A stretch of DNA of 61,464 nucleotides from NCBI GenBank assembly GCA_020052615.1, contig JAGVOT010000046.1, forward strand, positions 1 to 61,464. The letters are read 5' to 3'. Position numbers and translations under genes: made by a program. Positions 58,953 to 61,464 of this stretch are shown here, in pieces (within the stretch, counting starts at the first letter, position 1; each line of letters starts with the position of its first letter). The notes beneath the pieces were generated by a model. It was not told the origin of the DNA, ran no database searches, and saw only the letters and a program-made list of their open reading frames with translations. Source of the stretch: Nitrospirota bacterium. GTDB lineage: Bacteria > Nitrospirota > UBA9217.

Positions 58953-59174
58953 CGTCCGCCACAGAGGCAAAGAGACGCAGAGGAGGGCTTTGGATAAGAA
59001 TCAAAACCTTTGCCACAGATTTGCACAGATTTGAACTGCTGATGACGGCGGATACATCCGAATAATGATATTCATGATAACTTGTGGCTTATATCAGATT
59101 CTATCATACGTACAAATCCGCCCTTATCTGTGTCAAAGGTTGTATTTTCATTATTGAAGTAACGGGAGGCAATC

Positions 59175-60422
59175 ATGCTTATGTGGCTTACCATATCGTT
59201 TCGGAACATCATCAAGAACGGCAGGCGGAGCCTGATGACGGTGCTGGCCATCGCGCTGGGCTATGCCGCCATCAACCTGTTCCAGGGGTACGTGCACAGC
59301 ACCTATGAAGGCCTGACGAACGCGGCGATCCACGGCGAGGGGCTGGGGCATATCACGATCTTCAAGAAAGGCTACCTGGACCAGGGCAAGCTCCACCCTG
59401 AGCGGTTCCAGTTCAGCAAGGACGAGGTCGAGCGCATCTCGGGGATCGTGCGCAAGGAGGCAGATGTCCAGCTCGTTACGCCGCGGCTGTCGGTCTCGGG
59501 CATCCTGTCGAACGGCAGGAGCTCGACCATCTTCATCGCCGAGGGGCTGGTGCCGGCCGACGACAAGGAGATCCGGGGCGACCTGTCAAGATACGCGTCC
59601 TTCAGCGGGAGCTATCTCGACGACAAGGAACGGGCGGGCGTCGTGATCGGGTCGGAGCTTGCCGCCATGCTGGACCTGAAGGTCGGGAGCGACGCGGTGG
59701 TCCTCTCGAACACCTATTCCGGCATGGCGAACGCCCTTGACGCGAAGATCTCAGGCATCTACAACACCGGGAACACGGCGACGAACGACAAGATGCTGCT
59801 CATGACCTTCCGCCATTCCCAGGACCTGATGGATTTTTCAGGCGCCGAGCGCCTGGTGGTCCTCCTGAAGGACGGGCGGAACGGAAAGAACCTGCTATCG
59901 GTGCTGGGCCGGCTGGAGAAGGACCTTGCCGACGCTGGCTTCAGCGTTGAGATGAAGACCTGGAACGAGCTGTCGGTATTCTACAAGCAGGTCAAGAACC
60001 TCTTCGACATGATCTTTCTGTTCATCTTCATCATCGTGATGGTGATCGTAGTGATGAGCGTCGTCAATACCATGAGCATGTCGGTGATGGAGCGTACGCG
60101 GGAGATCGGCACCCTGCGCGCGCTGGGCCTGAAGCGGCCGGGAGTGAAGGCCCTCTTCGCCACCGAGGGGGCGCTGCTGGGGTTCCTGGGGAGCGCGATC
60201 GGATTCGTCATCTTCCTCACGGTCTACGCTCTTATTACAGCGGCGCATCCCACGTATGTGCCTCCCGGCTCTTCGAACCCCGTGCCGCTCCGGGTGGACC
60301 TGGTCTGGCCGGTGCTGGGCCGGAGTGTTCTGTCACTGGCGGTCCTGGCGCTGCTTGCGGCGTATGTTCCCGCGCGGCGGTCTGCGCGAATGGCGATCGT
60401 GGATGCGCTGGGGCATATTTGA
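59175..60422 (+). CDS. FtsX-type ABC permease (LolC/MacB-like)
   Basis: This 415-aa permease has the usual plan: TM1 (SLMTVLAIALGYAAINLFQG), a ~230-residue periplasmic MacB-PCD-like domain, then three C-terminal spans beginning near LFDMIFLFIFIIVMVIVVMS. The FtsX coupling segment VMERTREIGTLRALGLKRPG lies between. GGGAGG precedes ATG. It partners with the upstream ATPase, probably in lipoprotein sorting or efflux. A single permease gene suggests a homodimer. Confidence 0.93.
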   Translation: MLMWLTISFRNIIKNGRRSLMTVLAIALGYAAINLFQGYVHSTYEGLTNAAIHGEGLGHITIFKKGYLDQGKLHPERFQFSKDEVERISGIVRKEADVQLVTPRLSVSGILSNGRSSTIFIAEGLVPADDKEIRGDLSRYASFSGSYLDDKERAGVVIGSELAAMLDLKVGSDAVVLSNTYSGMANALDAKISGIYNTGNTATNDKMLLMTFRHSQDLMDFSGAERLVVLLKDGRNGKNLLSVLGRLEKDLADAGFSVEMKTWNELSVFYKQVKNLFDMIFLFIFIIVMVIVVMSVVNTMSMSVMERTREIGTLRALGLKRPGVKALFATEGALLGFLGSAIGFVIFLTVYALITAAHPTYVPPGSSNPVPLRVDLVWPVLGRSVLSLAVLALLAAYVPARRSARMAIVDALGHI

Positions 60423-60436
60423 TGCCGCAGGCGTCA

Positions 60437-60513
60437 ATCAATCCCTGCGAATTGGAATCCCCCGGCTTCCGCCGGGGGAGGAATGCGGAATTCGCGGGAG
60501 GTCGCGATCTTAC
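60437..60513 (-). repeat. GNRA-hairpin repeat, copy 3 (inverted, truncated)
   Basis: Reverse-strand copy with ATCCCTGCGAATTGGAATCC and hairpin CCCCCGGC-TTCC-GCCGGGGG (GGAA loop on the other strand). The second hairpin of copies 1 and 2 is missing. A GTAGGCGCTTCTGAGCGAC short repeat follows near 60530. Confidence 0.8.
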
Positions 60514-60586
60514 GACACGGGAACAAGAGTAGGCGCTTCTGAGCGACGGGGGGACAGGCGGCACGGGGAGACGGGAGGTGAGCAAG

Positions 60587-61426
60587 ATGAGCGCAGAGGA
60601 AAAGGCATCGAAGCAACAGGCAGTTCTTGTCACCGGGGCATCCTCGGGGTTCGGGGAGGCGACCGCTTCCCTGCTTGCACAGAGGGGATACCGGGTATTC
60701 GGCACGGGCCGGGCCCCCGACAGGAACCGGGCGTGGGGATACGAAATGCTTCCGCTGGATGTTCGGTCGGACGATTCCGTTCGGGCATGTGTTCAGGGGC
60801 TCATGGAGCGCACGGGCCGGTTGGATGTGCTGATCAACAACGCGGGCTACGAGCTTGCAGGAGCGGTGGAGGAGACGTCGATCAGCGAGGCCAGGGATCA
60901 GTTCGAAACGAATTTCTTCGGCGCGGCGAGGATGGTGAAAGCCGCGCTGCCGGTCATGCGGAAGCAGAAGGGCGGCCGAATCCTCCTGGTCAGCTCCCTT
61001 GCCGGTCTTATCAGCGTACCGTTCCACGGCTTCTACAGCGCGAGCAAGCACGCCCTCGAAGGATATGCCGAGGCCCTGCGCCATGAAGTGAAGGGATTCA
61101 ATATCAGCGTGTCTCTCATCGAACCGGGCTTCTTCAGAACGAACCTCGCGCGTGCGGCGCGGAACAGTATAGAGACCGTCAGCGAGTACGCAGGGATGCG
61201 CGAACGGGCCCTGAAGGCGTTCGTACGCGCGGTCCAGGCGGGGGAGGACCCGGGTCTGGTTGCGTCACTGATCCTGACCGTCGTCGGGAGCAGGTCGCCT
61301 CGGCTCCGGTACCGCGTGGGGAAGGATGCGAAACGGCTTCCGAGGATCAAGGCGCTTGTGCCGGAGGCGGCCTTTGAAGCGGGCGTGCGCAGGAACTTTC
61401 ACCTCGACGGGCAGGAGGGCATATGA
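60587..61426 (+). CDS. Short-chain dehydrogenase/reductase
   Basis: ATG 60587 is chosen because GGGAGGTG lies 6 nt upstream; a GTG at 60578 is in frame. The product is 279 aa. Classical SDR motifs: VLVTGASSGFGEATA (TGxxxGxG), INNAGYELAG (NNAG), LLVSSLAGL with Ser, and YSASKHALEGYAE (YxxxK). It uses NAD(P)H to reduce or oxidise an unidentified alcohol or carbonyl. Its stop overlaps the next ATG by 4 nt. Confidence 0.95.
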   Translation: MSAEEKASKQQAVLVTGASSGFGEATASLLAQRGYRVFGTGRAPDRNRAWGYEMLPLDVRSDDSVRACVQGLMERTGRLDVLINNAGYELAGAVEETSISEARDQFETNFFGAARMVKAALPVMRKQKGGRILLVSSLAGLISVPFHGFYSASKHALEGYAEALRHEVKGFNISVSLIEPGFFRTNLARAARNSIETVSEYAGMRERALKAFVRAVQAGEDPGLVASLILTVVGSRSPRLRYRVGKDAKRLPRIKALVPEAAFEAGVRRNFHLDGQEGI

Positions 61427-61464
61427 AAAAGCTTATCGTGTTCATAACGGTCGCGCTGCTGGCC
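61423..61464 (+). CDS. Start of an exported protein (truncated by window edge)
   Basis: ATG 61423 overlaps the SDR stop (ATGA) and reads MKKLIVFITVALLA, a basic start and hydrophobic core of a signal peptide or membrane anchor. Nothing more can be said. Confidence 0.7.
   Translation, partial: MKKLIVFITVALLA

Noticed and set aside
1-61464. tRNA or rRNA genes
   Set aside because: No cloverleaf-like segment with the T-loop GGTTCRA pattern or rRNA sequence was noticed in the intergenic regions; a tRNAscan-SE run would settle this.

Overview
The window is GC-rich, Gram-negative chromosomal DNA. It carries LptF/LptG, lipoproteins, an outer-membrane barrel, sigma54-type regulation, a heptaheme cytochrome c with a cytochrome b partner, SMC, Tex and Lhr. 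This mix, with many families of short palindromic intergenic repeats, fits an anaerobic or facultative member of Desulfobacterota or Nitrospirota. That placement is an inference from gene content only.

Region 1 (1-9442) is the most striking. A rightward cluster starts with a Lon-type protease that lacks the N-terminal substrate domain and has a complete response-regulator receiver domain inserted between its helical segment and its AAA+ domain. It is followed by a membrane histidine kinase, an NtrC-family sigma54 activator whose receiver closely resembles the one inside Lon, a hotdog thioesterase and a triple zinc-ribbon protein. Facing it leftward is an operon of a 59-aa protein, a universal-stress-like protein, a small membrane protein, a TauE/SafE permease and a second universal stress protein (cut by the window edge). 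A near-consensus sigma54 promoter precedes that operon. The simplest reading is a phospho-switched proteolysis and transcription system controlling a stress/export operon.

Region 2 (9501-16435) holds Lhr helicase and Tex, both leftward. Region 3 (16436-18904) is AT-richer and looks like a short integron-type cassette array without an integrase: two small membrane ORFs, an attC-like site, a DUF1428 gene broken by one stop codon, a second attC-like site, and a small P-loop ATPase.

Region 4 (19042-29027, mostly leftward) has a DUF4197 protein, the cytochrome b/heptaheme cytochrome pair, truA, a partial branched-chain amino-acid ABC set (livF, livG, livM; no livH or livK), a GxxExxY gene nested inside an ATTCGTG repeat, a MazF-type toxin-antitoxin pair, a FAD-dependent oxidoreductase and a DarP/YjgA-like protein. 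Region 5 (29273-39119) has a VWA-CsgG-like lipoprotein, a transglutaminase-like protein, and an ABC-2 ATPase and permease separated by a SulP transporter.

Region 6 (39290-53760) carries smc, two envelope proteins, a GT51 transglycosylase, a TlpA-like thioredoxin, an uncharacterised 606-aa protein tightly coupled to lptF-lptG, a HEXXH membrane protein and coaE. Region 7 (53787-61464) carries a GNAT protein, a LytS/LytTR two-component pair bracketed by a 110-bp repeat, an EmrB-type MFS exporter, a LolD/FtsX-type ABC pair, a short-chain dehydrogenase and the start of an exported protein.

Recurring themes are the palindromic repeat families in most intergenic gaps and several sigma70-like promoters whose -10 box lies 6-11 nt from the start codon, which predicts leaderless or nearly leaderless mRNAs. 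No rRNA, tRNA, transposase gene or CRISPR array was recognised.
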